A stretch of 45,403 nucleotides of DNA, taken from contig BFEA01000224.1 in assembly GCA_003427395.1 (NCBI GenBank), positions 66,090 through 111,492 of the forward strand. The letters run 5' to 3'. Below, in pieces: positions 1 through 9,425 of the stretch; position 1 is the first letter of the stretch, and every line of letters begins with the position of its first letter. The notes below the pieces were generated by a model, which was not told the DNA's origin, did not search any database, and saw only the letters and a list, made by a program, of their open reading frames with translations. The position numbers and the translations under genes were made by a program. This DNA is from Chara braunii (lineage: Eukaryota > Streptophyta > Charophyceae > Charales > Characeae).

Positions 1-1759
1 GATGTTTGTTATGGCGATGTCGAGTGTATTGGTCCAGCACCGCAGAAAACGGGGCGGGACCCTCCCGACCGTATCACGCAGGAGTCGGTCTGATCCTCGC
101 CGCGGATAGACATGGAGCTTCCGCAAGCCACTTCGGCCGAGTGCGCCAGCCATACCTCTCACGAGCCCCTACGACAGGATGGAGCCTACGCGAGGCACGG
201 CTTATTTCCACCTTACGGGAGATGTCACCTCACTTCGGTGGGCGTATTCCCGCCGAGCTACAATTCCACAATACGAAAGCGAAATAGTTGCAGTCGCAGT
301 GGTGGACCAGCCGAGGGCATTTCTCGTTCGTTGTAGCGTAGGGGGTACGCACGGCTTTATGCCTCTATCGGACCCACACGCGAATCGACACGCTGGGGGG
401 TTGAAGTCCCAAACACGACTCGTCGTCGGTCGATTAGGACTTACCCAACTCCAACTCACCACGCGTTACACCACAACACTTACACACATGAAACAACACA
501 GAACAAGCAATACAACAACGCTCTTAGTCCCTTCAGTAGCCATCCCATAACCTTTCGATGCGAAAATCGGATAGGCGACGCTGGGCTAACTCATATCAAC
601 TCGTAATGCATGCATACGCAAGCAGTCGCAATGATGGTGTACTATGTAGTACCCATGCTCATACGGTCCTCGTTAATCTTAAGGGTCACATTCGACACTC
701 AAGTGTCGGCTGACACGCGCCTTGAGGGGTTTAATCTCTTGACGCTGCACAACCGCCGAGTGCGGTTGAGAACCACGCCCTCTTCTGCACCTTGCGGAGA
801 GTGGGTGGCTCACACGTTCATACTTGGGGTGACAGTCGTCTCTTATCGCCTTGGGGACGAGCTCCATCGTCTAGGGCCTAGAGTGAAATCAAGGAGTTTT
901 ACTTTGACGGCAGACACAGACTACAATGTCCAACTATAAAAAAACTCCAAAAAGCAAAGGATAAAAAAAAATCTCCCTTTTCTCTCGAAACATAATTTAT
1001 TTAACCCTCACGCGCGGTTACAATAGGCCGCGTGAACACTCAAAGCATATGTATATGCACACATATATATGTATATATATATATGAAAGGTTATAAACAT
1101 GTGACGATCACGTCTCAAAGTCACAGCGGGACTCCTCTCAGCCATATATATATGTGTGAGAGCGTAGGCAGTCAAATCCAAAGTTTGAATCAACAAACAT
1201 ACCTACAATCACATCAAAGATTCAACCAAAAGTCCATGCACTACACGAGGTGAACTTCAATCATTCTCTGCACTCATACCCCTTACTTCAACCATGCAAG
1301 CCTCACTCTAGTGCAACTTCTCAAAATAAAATATTCAGTACTTCTGTTAAATGGTCGTTCAATAAAGTCCAGGTGAAAACACAACGAAACAATTCAAACC
1401 GTAGGGCTAAAACCTTTAGGTTGAGTGGCAAGACTGGATTGGAGATGAGTCATAAACCGACGAATCGGCAACTGATCTGTTATCAATGATAATAGTAGAC
1501 GATCCTCGTAGGATCAAGCTGAATCTAGTCCAAATCTTGAATCGAAACAATCAAGAAGACCTGTAACACAGGACAGACCAATCCCCAAGCTGAACCTATA
1601 AGTCCATAGAGAATAATCTGCATATCACAACCTATTCAAAATCCTTCTAACTAAATAAACCTAAATCTACCTTTAAAGTCTGTGCCCAAAGAAACCTAGT
1701 CAGGGTGGTATTGCCAGAATCGCCACCTGTCAAAATATAATCTATCTCCTTTAAACTAA

Positions 1760-2054
1760 AAAAATTTCTGCAACGCTTTCCGTAAGAAAAGTGTCTTCTT
1801 AGAATTTGTACTAGCATAAATATGAAGATACAGTAATCTTTAATTTTTCAAAGTCAAACTTTGTTTAACTTTCTTCATTAGCAAAAATTTGGGCAGCACT
1901 CCCTTTAAAAAATGAGACTTTCCAAATTTTTACTAAGCCATATATTAAAATTAGACAAGCTATACTTTGAAAGGTCAAGTTTTGACTAACTCCTTGGTTT
2001 TGCAGAAATTTCGGCAGCGCTTCCCGTAGAGAAAGCAATTTACCAAGATTTATT
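1760..2054 (-). repeat. Class 2 hairpin array, three units (left LTR)
   Basis: Three imperfect inverted repeats lie at about 1760-1805, 1884-1932 and 2004-2054, spaced about 120-124 bp. On the minus strand each reads roughly AAAT-TGG-AAGC-ACTT-short loop-AAGTGCTGCC-AAATTT, so each folds on itself into a stem of up to about 18 bp with a 4-6 nt loop. They correspond to the five-unit array at 13492-14037 in the other LTR. No reading frame runs through them. Function unknown. Confidence 0.7.
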
Positions 2055-2970
2055 CAAAGTCAAGTATAAGAAATGATCCCAGAAAATGCGAAAGAAAGTT
2101 AGTTTAGAAAATGCAGAAATTGAACTAACTGCTATCGCTCTAGCACGTGGGAAGCAAGTATCTGTCCAAATTGAAACTCAGACTAAGTAGTAATCCAACT
2201 CAGCCACATGGAAAGCCAAACCACAAAGGTAAGTACCCTCATCAACCCAAAGTCAACCTTGTCAAACAATAGTTCATAGTCTTTCAATGATTTATCCATT
2301 ATACCCAGCTTACATAAGGCAAAAAGCTAGACTACCCGAACTTATGAAACATGTTTAGGTCAACCATTGAGTATACACAAACATAGGGCACTACAACTTT
2401 TCTCTTCCTTGGGCAAGTGACTAGGCCGCCCTAGTCACCCTGAACTGTTTAGGATAGCCAAGTTATATAGAACTGTCTACACTTAATATTTTGAGGTAGC
2501 ATATAAGTGAACTGATCATCTTTAGCTCGAGGTTCAGTTTGCCCCTTCGTATCACAAGTTTATTCTTAACTCATACTCTCTTCAATTTGTGATAAGCTAT
2601 AGTCATACCACCCAAATTTATGGAACAATGTTTGACTAGTCTGTTCATAGATAAAGTACTTATAAAATATAACCAACTTATAACCTTTTGATTTCAGCAT
2701 GTGCGTGGCATTGGACCAAGACCACCCAAACTTATGGAACATGTCTGGTCCTCCGCCTGATTTATTCTCTTAAATCACAAGTACCCCTGAAGCAGTTTTT
2801 CCAAACCATTTGTTGGGCAAGCTACCCAACCTCTCTGCTTCGTGCAAGAGCAGCTAGTTGGCAGACGACATACAGTGGGGGACTGGTAGTTCGAAGCGGG
2901 AGACTGATACGTGTATACCTGTTGTATCTTTTTTTTTTGACCCTTCTTCGTTTTTTTTTTGTTTCCCCCC

Positions 2971-3109
2971 TTTTGTCTTTCTCACTATCTATAGCCGTGA
3001 ATGTCAGAAGAGCTGTCAACGGCGAGGCTGGCGTGACCTCGTCAGCTCATCCTTTTGTCTTTCCCACTAGGTATAGCCGTGATTGTCAGAAGAGCTGTCA
3101 ACGGCGAGG
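2971..3109. repeat. Two direct repeats, period 82 bp
   Basis: The segments 2971-3027 and 3053-3109 are nearly identical: TTTTGTCTTTC-CACTA-TATAGCCGTGA, then TGTCAGAAGAGCTGTCAACG, then GCGAGG. The start-to-start distance is 82 bp. Each copy holds an inner inverted pair (GCCGTGA... / ...CAACGGC). Confidence 0.85.
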
Positions 3110-3507
3110 GCATGCTAAACGTCTCTGTATCTTCCCGCGTTGTAGAGCAGGATTCATTCCCATTTTTCATGCCTAACCATTACTCTCTACACTGCCCGAC
3201 ACATTCATTATGTCGCTGTTTTCGTTTTCTTGCTCCCCTGCATGTCATCGTATTACCGTTGTGGAGTATCATGCTTATCTTCTCTGTATCTTACGATGCT
3301 ATTTCGGAAGATTCATTCAAGAAGTCTAGCAGTCAAAGGGCCTCTATTCATTCTAGAAGTCCAACAACATTTGGAAAAAAAAATAAAAATGTATAGCAGT
3401 TTTAGGGCGTCGAGCCACGATTCATGACATTCAGAAAAGACAAAACACATGGTGTTGAATCTTTTCATATTCCAGTGGACTATGCATTCTCATTTTGCAC
3501 TTTTGGA

Positions 3508-3588
3508 GAGTAGTGGAGTGAGGCCCTACCTCCACAATCTTAACCGTTTCTCAATTTATACGTGTCATTGGGCCTTGCTCCACTACTC
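3508..3588. repeat. Inverted repeat with 19-bp arms
   Basis: Left arm 3508-3526 (GAGTAGTGGAGTGAGGCCC) and right arm 3570-3588 (GGGCCTTGCTCCACTACTC) are complementary at 17 of 19 positions around a 43-nt spacer. A third, direct copy of the left arm (GAGTAGTGGAGCACGGCCC) follows at about 3672-3690, and a partial one near 3713. Possibly the end of a small foldback or MITE-like element. Confidence 0.75.
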
Positions 3589-4739
3589 ACCAAATGTGGA
3601 AAATGATAATGAATCTCACGCCAGAACTTCCCTAGATGCATAGGCATAGTTTTTTGTTTTTTCTTGTGTATGCGGGAGTAGTGGAGCACGGCCCTTCGTT
3701 GGACAGGGCCATGTAGTGGAGGGCGCACAAGGCCGCAGTCCCTCTCGATCTTGAAGCCACCGTTCGTACCGTTCTAGGAGGCTTGTCGTGTTAGATTCGC
3801 TGTGGACAATTGTTCGTTTATTTTGTCTTTTTTTCGATTTTTTTTTTTTTGTTTTTTTTTAGCTCGTCTTCTCTGGTCGTTGGTTTTGAAAACGAAACTG
3901 AGCGACCACCCGCCCAGTACCAAGCCTCCACCAAGCTTTTGCCAGACCTGCCAAGGTCCTCCATGAATTTAGGAAGGTAATTTTTTTTGTCCGCGCGGGG
4001 TATTGGTGGTTTAATGCCAAAGCATAAAAAGGTTGAGTCACCCAAACTTATGGAACATGCCCAGACCTCCTCGTTCAAAACCAAAAGAAGCTGAGAAAGC
4101 CCAATATAAATAAGGCAACCAAGCCACCCAAACTTACGAGACAATGCTTGGTTCCTAAAAAGTCGATCACAAACAGCCCTCACAAGTCAGAGCAACCAGA
4201 CCGCCTTAACTTATGGAACATGTCTGGTTCTCTAGGCAACTCAAAAATAAACATAGCACTGGGTCTCCCCAAACTTATGAAAACTTCCCAACCCTTAATT
4301 GACCCTGTCAAACTCAAACAAAACTGCCTTCCTCCCACCCTTTTCCCCGCATTTGCCACCTCATAATCTGCTTTTAGTCAAACAACGAAACTGAAACTGA
4401 CATGAAGCATACATTCCTTTACTTAAGTCTGAATCATATCTTGAAAGTTAAACAGAAAGTCAAAATAGGGATGCACTCAGTATGCTCAGTCAGGACACAA
4501 TCAGAAATACAGATAAGGAGGGTTATAACTTTGTTTATACAAGGAAAGCGAAGTCTTTACCTGCCAATTCTCTGCCTCCAGAACTTCACTTGAGTTCCGG
4601 CAGAGCTCCCGGAATCGGTGGGTTAACTCCCCACAGAGTCTTGATGCGGTCTTACGGGTTGCAATCCTTCCTGTTGCGTTCCTCTCAGAACAGGATTAGA
4701 CTTACAGTAAGAAGGGCATAAGGAGGGGTTTCAGACTCT

Positions 4740-7093
4740 CGAGATACCGGAGAGGGACTTACTCAACTCTTAGGAGAGGCCCTTGCAATCTTTATTTGCC
4801 TGAGATCCCCTCAATGGCAGCCAAACAAACAACAACCCTGTCATACTGAAGCCAAATACCAGTTGTAGACTCCCCGACAATCCTTTCAACTCGCGGTAAT
4901 ACCACTTTCAATGTGCCCCGGCCCCTTTGCATGTCGAAATTTGAAGCGTACTGGTCACAAGTAAGCTCGCACCTTCGCGGTTGACCTCTAGCTGCACAGG
5001 CTGACAAGCTGATTGGTACACGGCTAACAGACCAATCTGTTGTTCCCGCAGCCGGTCTGCCGCAGCCCTATTAGGCAAGCTGGTCGCTAGATTGGCCTGC
5101 CGATAAGCTTCTAAGTTTGCAACTTCGCTTGCTCTGCCACTTCAATCGATATGATGGACAACGCGCCTCTCAACCAGTAAGTCTCCTATCCGATAGCTGC
5201 CCCCCCGACCACTTTGTTCGATGGGATAGGCAGCGGTTCGGCCACATGTAAGCCTTCAATTCCACGGCTTCCCCTTGCTCTGCCGCTCGTTCGGACGAGC
5301 AAAATCAGAGCGAATCTATCGCTCGAGCAGAGAGGCATTTGTTGTTCTCTCTCTGACTGGTCACACTGCGAAATCAAATGAGTTTCCCACCACGGAGATA
5401 GTCACTGCATTCCCAACATGTCAGCATGGTGGGTGGTTACGGTCTTGGCGACTTTTTGTTGTTCCTCATACGTGCAGAGGAACGGTGAATGTGCCCTGAA
5501 ACATGGGTAGATTCTCGCGAAATTACCCGAAGGTATGCCTCGATACTTGGCAGTATGGTTGCACTTCCCGTTTACCCCACATCACTTGCTCATGTTGTTC
5601 GCTGTCTCCTCGCCCCATTGCAGTCTCAAGTACGTGCGCCCCATCTCCCTTCAACTCTCTCTCTCCTCTCTCCGTGCTTTTACCGTCCTCCTTTACGCAG
5701 CCTACTAACTGCTTAGTCTACCTTTAGCCGCTTGACCTCGACCTGCTCTTCTTTCACCTCGCCGTCCGTATCCTAAGTGGTGAAAGCAATTGGCCGCTAT
5801 CATGACCAGGTTCAACTGTATCCAAGCTCAAGCACCAGGCGCAGCTCGCACAACCCATACAACCCAAACTGTCACTCAAACAATTAATTCGACTCCGCAA
5901 AACGGTTCGCAAAGCTTCAAAAACTCAGTGCAATATCCTAGTTTGCCCGATTCCGAGAAGAATCGGGCGAGATATTCAGCTTTTGCTCTTGACCGTCGCC
6001 ACTCTCCTAAGGTTTCCGCGTATCTCGTTTTTCCTGCTAACTCCCATTATAGATCTTCACTCACCGTTTTAACTCCGCCACCGGACTCGCCCTGGGTCAT
6101 AACCCCTGTTTGTCATTTCGCTTCGCTCGATTTCATTGAGAGTCGAGCGAGGAATCGCTTTTCGTAGTTCTGCCATAGCCACTGCCTCTAATTTTCCTCG
6201 CGTTCCTTCTCCCTTCTAACTCTTACTTTATTGATGTAGCACACGTATTAGGCTCGCCATTCAACTCGCCCTACATTGAAACCCCTATTTCTACCTTTTA
6301 CTCCATCCCCTTCTTATCTATATAATCCTATCACTCCATTTTTTTTTTCACAATCTTTTCAATGACTTCGTCATGGCAACTGCGCAACTCCCGATGTTCA
6401 GATCGAACTAAATACTACCTAATCGTCAAAACTAAACCCGTCATCCTACTCGCGGCGATCGAAAACCCCCACGTGGAACTCTGGATCGCTCGATCCCGTT
6501 GGGAATCGAGTGAGTTTCACAGTTTTAACTTTGCCATGTCCAACCTCCCTCGTCCTCGTCTCCAAACGCACGCTGACGCGATTCCCGGTTAGGTTCATTC
6601 GGTGCTCCCCATTCTTCTTTGTAACTTTGCCCTGCCTCCGGTCTATGCTCCCTCATGCCCATTTTTCCCCTTACTGCCTTTCACCGCGGTACTCCTCATC
6701 CTGAAGTTAGCACTGCACCCGACTTGGCTACCCGTTCCGACGCGTGAACAACGCTTGAAAGTAAACGGTGCGGTCTGGTGTGCTCCGCCAATCAGGTTGT
6801 CCTGCGGAAGATTGCGAACGGAGCCAGCTACCAGTCGGTTCGGTCAGTCTCTCGCCCCACAAACCCAAGGGAGCTTGCCACCACCTCAGACCCTTAGTAG
6901 GCATTTCCCACACAGGCAACTTGTAGCGGGGCTGGGGGCTAGGGCCTACTGCAAATCCTAGGCGGGGGCCTAGCGCCGATCCCGGTGGTAGTACCAAATA
7001 TTCAAAAGAGCGCTCTTTGTGGATGACCCTTGTCGTTCGCGGCCTGCCCTGGTGCGTGGCCCGCCATCCCTTACGTCCCCAACCCAACGGGCA
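4740..7093 (-). other. Left LTR, outer part with no recognised gene
   Basis: This stretch is the minus-strand counterpart of roughly 8.6-11.8 kb. Homology to that copy is visible at both ends but is weak in the middle. All reading frames are short, overlap in several frames and show no recognisable domain. A pyrimidine-rich strand (CTC and CCTC clusters at 5640-5700 and 6200-6360) is the main compositional feature. Confidence 0.5.
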
Positions 7094-7217
7094 CGCAAAC
7101 ACTTAGACCTTGCTCAACAAATCATGGGCGACGGCCCTGTCTCTTATACACATCTAGATGTGTATAAGAGACAGCGCAAACACTTAGACCTTGCTCAACA
7201 AATCATGGGCGACGGGC
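7094..7217. repeat. 43-bp segment duplicated either side of an adapter
   Basis: 7094-7136 and 7175-7217 are the same sequence (CGCAAACACTTAGACCTTGC... GGGCGACGG-CC), differing by one G near the end. They flank the adapter at 7137-7174. This is what is expected when both sides of a mate-pair junction read are retained in an assembly, so the second copy is probably not genomic. Confidence 0.9.
7137..7174. other. Nextera mate-pair junction adapter (sequencing artefact)
   Basis: 7137-7155 is the 19-bp Tn5 mosaic end CTGTCTCTTATACACATCT and 7156-7174 is its exact reverse complement, AGATGTGTATAAGAGACAG. Back to back they form the Illumina Nextera mate-pair circularisation junction. In one frame it encodes the well-known contaminant peptide SYTHLDVYKRQ, which is why an apparent 135-codon frame (7019-7426) runs through it. 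It is laboratory sequence, not a transposon end of this genome. Confidence 0.98.
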
Positions 7218-8667
7218 CGGGCACCCACAACGGGCTCACGCCGCCCAGGTCCCTCAGCCTTGTGGGTCAATCACCCATGCTCGCATGCACGATGAACTCC
7301 TCGTCCCCCATTTCAAAGCAGCCAGGACAGGAAAATTTTGCCAGCATCCTTGAATACGCGGAATCTGAAAGGCCTTGTCAAAAGAGACGCGTGCTCAAGG
7401 TCCTCGACCGTCGTAACAACTTCTAAATTTTTGGTGCCGCATCTGAGTCAGGGAACGCCGGAACATAATAATAATACGACAGTAAATGTTAATAAAATAT
7501 TTTAAAAGCTTTAAATTGTCAGAATGTGAGGAAAAAAAAAATGCCAGCACCGTTTTGACGCTGCCGATGGTAAAACAAAGGGGGATAGCCCCATCAGACC
7601 CTCAACCCCTCAGTCCCTTCGCGCTACTGTGATATCCCTGCACCGTCTGCACGAGATCTCGATCCTTGCATCCCCTTGATGAAAGTCCGACACTGTAACC
7701 AAAATAGGGCTATACGCAAGGCTGGGTCTAGCTTTGACGGACACCTAAATAAGCCGGTACTGCGGGACGCGTTGTCGGCACGAATACCCTTACAAGGGTA
7801 TCCGCTCTGGTTTTTGCAAGTGACAGAAAGGCTTGGTGAACTTGGATCTTGAGTGCCCATGAGGGAAAATGTGAGGGTAACCCGCACGTAGGCAAGGGTC
7901 TGCCTTGTCCCGGTAGAGGATACGTGGGCGCGCAAGTTTAAGAGGCGCGTGTGATTCTTTCTGTTTTAAGATTAGTCGCGACACCAACATAACCATCAGG
8001 CTTGTTTTTGTTATTGATTAAATTAAGGGTTAAAAGGTCTGCTTTCATTTATTGCGTTCGGCCAGCGGTGGGCCCGACATGTGAGAAGGAGTGGATGGTG
8101 GCCGCGACGAGACGCGCGCAAGGCGGTGCGGATACTCGGCGGCGGCGTGCACGGTTGAGGAGGGGAGAGCGGTCGGGGCGGTATCTTGGCCCGGAGCGCC
8201 GTGTGGTACCTCCTTATATGGGATGCCGCGCCTGCTGGTCACAGGCTTGGGCTTAGCCCTATTGGTTACCACATCGGACTGGTATGCAGTGGGGGCAGCG
8301 ATCGAGGCTGACGACATGCGGCAAGGGAGCGGAGAAGCGTGGTGGGAAGGCTCGAGGGGTTGATGGGCCTGTAGGACTATCCCCCTCGCCTTTTGCAATT
8401 ATGGGGGCCGCAGTTTTCGCGCGATTACCGCACGCCTTGCGAGTGCTATATAACTGTTTCTGTGTGATCTAGATGTTTCGAATTTTTGTTACTAACTGTT
8501 TTCGAGCTCGTATGTGGGCGCGAAGCCGCAGCGGTACACCCGCGAGCTGCGCAGAATGGGCCGCGGGGTGAGCCCAGACACGGGAGGCTGAGGGACAAGG
8601 GCTAGCATTTTTGAACAGCCTTGAGGTGGTCAGCCCGGCGCTGGCACCCCCAAGGCTGGCGAGCGAC

Positions 8668-8760
8668 GCTCCGACGGGACTCCGCTGGAAGTCAGAGGGA
8701 TACCTAGAAGATTAGCATGGCCCCTGTGCGAGGAGGATGCGCGAAGGCTCGGAACGGACC
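8668..8760 (+). ncRNA. U6 snRNA-like sequence 1 (pseudogene-like)
   Basis: About 93 nt align over the whole length of spliceosomal U6 snRNA. A 21-nt stretch at 8706-8726 containing GATTAGCATGGCCCCTG is identical to U6. It covers the catalytic AGC triad region and the start of the internal stem-loop side. The 5' hairpin region (GCTCCGACGGGACTCCG) and the 3' part (GGCTCGGAACGGACC for U6 ATCGAGAAATGGTCC) are recognisable but changed. The ACAGAGA box is damaged (GATACCTAGAAG). I see no plant U6 upstream element, TATA box at the right spacing or T-run terminator, so it is probably not an expressed gene. Confidence 0.75.
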
Positions 8761-8769
8761 TAGATGCAG

Positions 8770-9025
8770 GTTGCGCCTGGTGCGTACGGACCGGAGGGGG
8801 CGAAGGGCGGACTATGTTGCCCTACGACCAAAGGCGCCCGACGGCTGCTGGTGGTGTTGGCAGGATAAGCCGTGGTTTTGACAAGCCTGGGCTTCCACTG
8901 GTATCGAGGGGCGGAGCTCGTCGAAGGTGCGCTTGTTTGGACCAAGCCTCAAATGGAGGCTTGATTCGTGCCAATACAGCAATAGCGGGGGCGATATTTG
9001 GAAGGGCTGAAATGCGCAACTGCGC
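8770..9025 (+). other. GC-rich LTR sequence between U6-like units
   Basis: Frames of up to 184 codons occur on both strands here, overlap each other, and have no recognisable domain. They are best explained by low stop-codon density in GC-rich DNA. Confidence 0.5.
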
Positions 9026-9171
9026 TCGGGTGCTGACACGACAAAGTTCTCCAGTGCGTTCGTTGGAGCCGGATCTACATAGAGGAGATCTGCGTAATCG
9101 ACCAGGGGGAGTCCGAGAAAGAACCCGGACGTGGATAGGGCCGAGTGCGTGGGAAAAGGCGGCATGCCGTA

Positions 9172-9260
9172 CGCAGGGTCGTCGGGGCATCCGAAAAGCT
9201 TGGATCGATACGGGGGAAGATCCGCCGGGCTGCGGCATAAGGCCAACGCTCGCGACCCCG
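9172..9260 (+). ncRNA. U6 snRNA-like sequence 2 (degenerate)
   Basis: It aligns with U6 through TCGGGGCATCCGAAAAGCTT (U6 TCGGGGACATCCGATAAAATT), GGATCGATAC (GGAACGATAC), GAAGATCCGC and GGCATAAGGCCAACGC (U6 GCGCAAGGATGACACGC). It is exactly 145 bp before the next unit. The ACAGAGA box is lost (ACGGGGGA). Not likely functional. Confidence 0.65.
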
Positions 9261-9316
9261 GGGATGAACCCAGACGGGACGCAGGGGCAGACGCGTGCAA
9301 AAAGGGGGGGCGCCCG

Positions 9317-9405
9317 GTCGACTCGTTCGGGGTATCTGTTAAAATTGGAACGATACAGAGGAGCTTAGCGCGGCCTCGGCGTAAGGGCGACGTATGTAAG
9401 GTCCG
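9317..9405 (+). ncRNA. U6 snRNA-like sequence 3
   Basis: AAAATTGGAACGATACAGAG at 9341-9360 is a 20-nt exact match to U6, including most of the ACAGAGA box. It follows TCGTTCGGGGTATCTGTT (U6 CTTCGGGGACATCCGAT) and precedes GAGCTTAGC, which keeps the AGC triad, then GGCGTAAGGGCGAC (U6 GCGCAAGGATGAC). The 3' third is weak and there is no T-run terminator. It is the best conserved of the tandem units at its 5' half. Confidence 0.8.
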
Positions 9406-9425
9406 GGGATGAACCCGGACGTGGG

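Larger units (their letters stand above)
2780..4020. other. Probable insertion interrupting the hairpin array
   Basis: The other LTR copy shows eight to nine hairpin units in about 900 bp with no counterpart to this block, so about 1.2 kb appears to have been inserted here, or lost there. The block contains T-runs at 2931-2960 and 3827-3860, an 82-bp-period duplication, and a 19-bp-arm inverted repeat. The T-run near its right part could be the poly(A) tail of a minus-strand retroposon, but I found no target-site duplication. No protein-coding signal seen. Confidence 0.4.
2326..4295 (-). repeat. Class 1 hairpin array with conserved loop and covarying stems (left LTR)
   Basis: Seven or so units share a conserved 20-nt centre (plus strand: CACCCAAACTTATGGAACAT and variants). 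Short arms on both sides are complementary to each other but differ between units. Clear units: 2601-2637 (arms AGTCATAC/GTTTGACT, one mismatch), 2713-2751 (GGACCAAGAC/GTCTGGTCC, one bulge), 4117-4153 (AACCAAGC/GCTTGGTT, perfect), 4194-4229 (AACCAGAC/GTCTGGTT, perfect). Weaker units lie near 2326-2370, 4028-4070 and 4258-4295. A short perfect hairpin without the conserved loop, GTGACTAGG-CCGC-CCTAGTCAC, lies at 2417-2438. The array is split by a non-array block at about 2780-4020. Confidence 0.75.
18..7983 (-). mobile_element. Very long LTR, minus-strand copy (probable solo LTR)
   Basis: Read on the minus strand this segment starts TGTCGCG at 7983 and ends CTCGACA at 18, so it has TG...CA ends with a TGTCG/CGACA terminal inverted repeat. 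It is collinear in reverse complement with about 8003-16392. Matching landmarks include 18-450 with 15985-16392, 610-939 with 15400-15730, 1250-1560 with 14200-14560, 4290-4740 with 11760-12280, 6957-6978 with 8630-8655, and 7621-7760 with 8230-8340. By eye the copies are far diverged, so this is an old duplication. The 17 visible bases outside the LTR end are not a primer-binding site, and no polypurine tract lies next to the other end, which suggests a solo LTR. The flanks GGCGA and CCAAC do not form a target-site duplication. Length (about 8 kb) is inference from these boundaries. Confidence 0.6.
9027..9425 (+). repeat. 145-bp tandem repeat built on U6-like sequence
   Basis: The marker GAACCC(G/A)GACG recurs at 9121, 9266 and 9411, exactly 145 bp apart each time. 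GATAC of the U6-like core recurs at 9207 and 9352, again 145 bp. The repeat unit therefore contains one U6-like sequence plus about 45 bp of spacer. A third, more decayed unit lies upstream (CTACATAGAGGAGATCTGC at about 9075-9093, then GTCCGAGAAAGAACCC at about 9111-9126). Confidence 0.8.

Noticed and set aside
7137-7174. Perfect inverted repeat as a transposon end or regulatory palindrome
   Set aside because: It is exactly the Nextera mosaic end and its complement, a laboratory adapter.
7019-7426. 135-codon open frame
   Set aside because: It runs through the adapter and the duplicated flank, so it is an artefact.
8812-9300. Frames of 138-184 codons on both strands
   Set aside because: Mutually overlapping frames in GC-rich LTR DNA with U6-like content and no protein similarity recognised.
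9317-9405. Expressed U6 gene
   Set aside because: No plant U6 upstream element or TATA box at the usual distance, no T-run terminator, and the 3' third is degraded.
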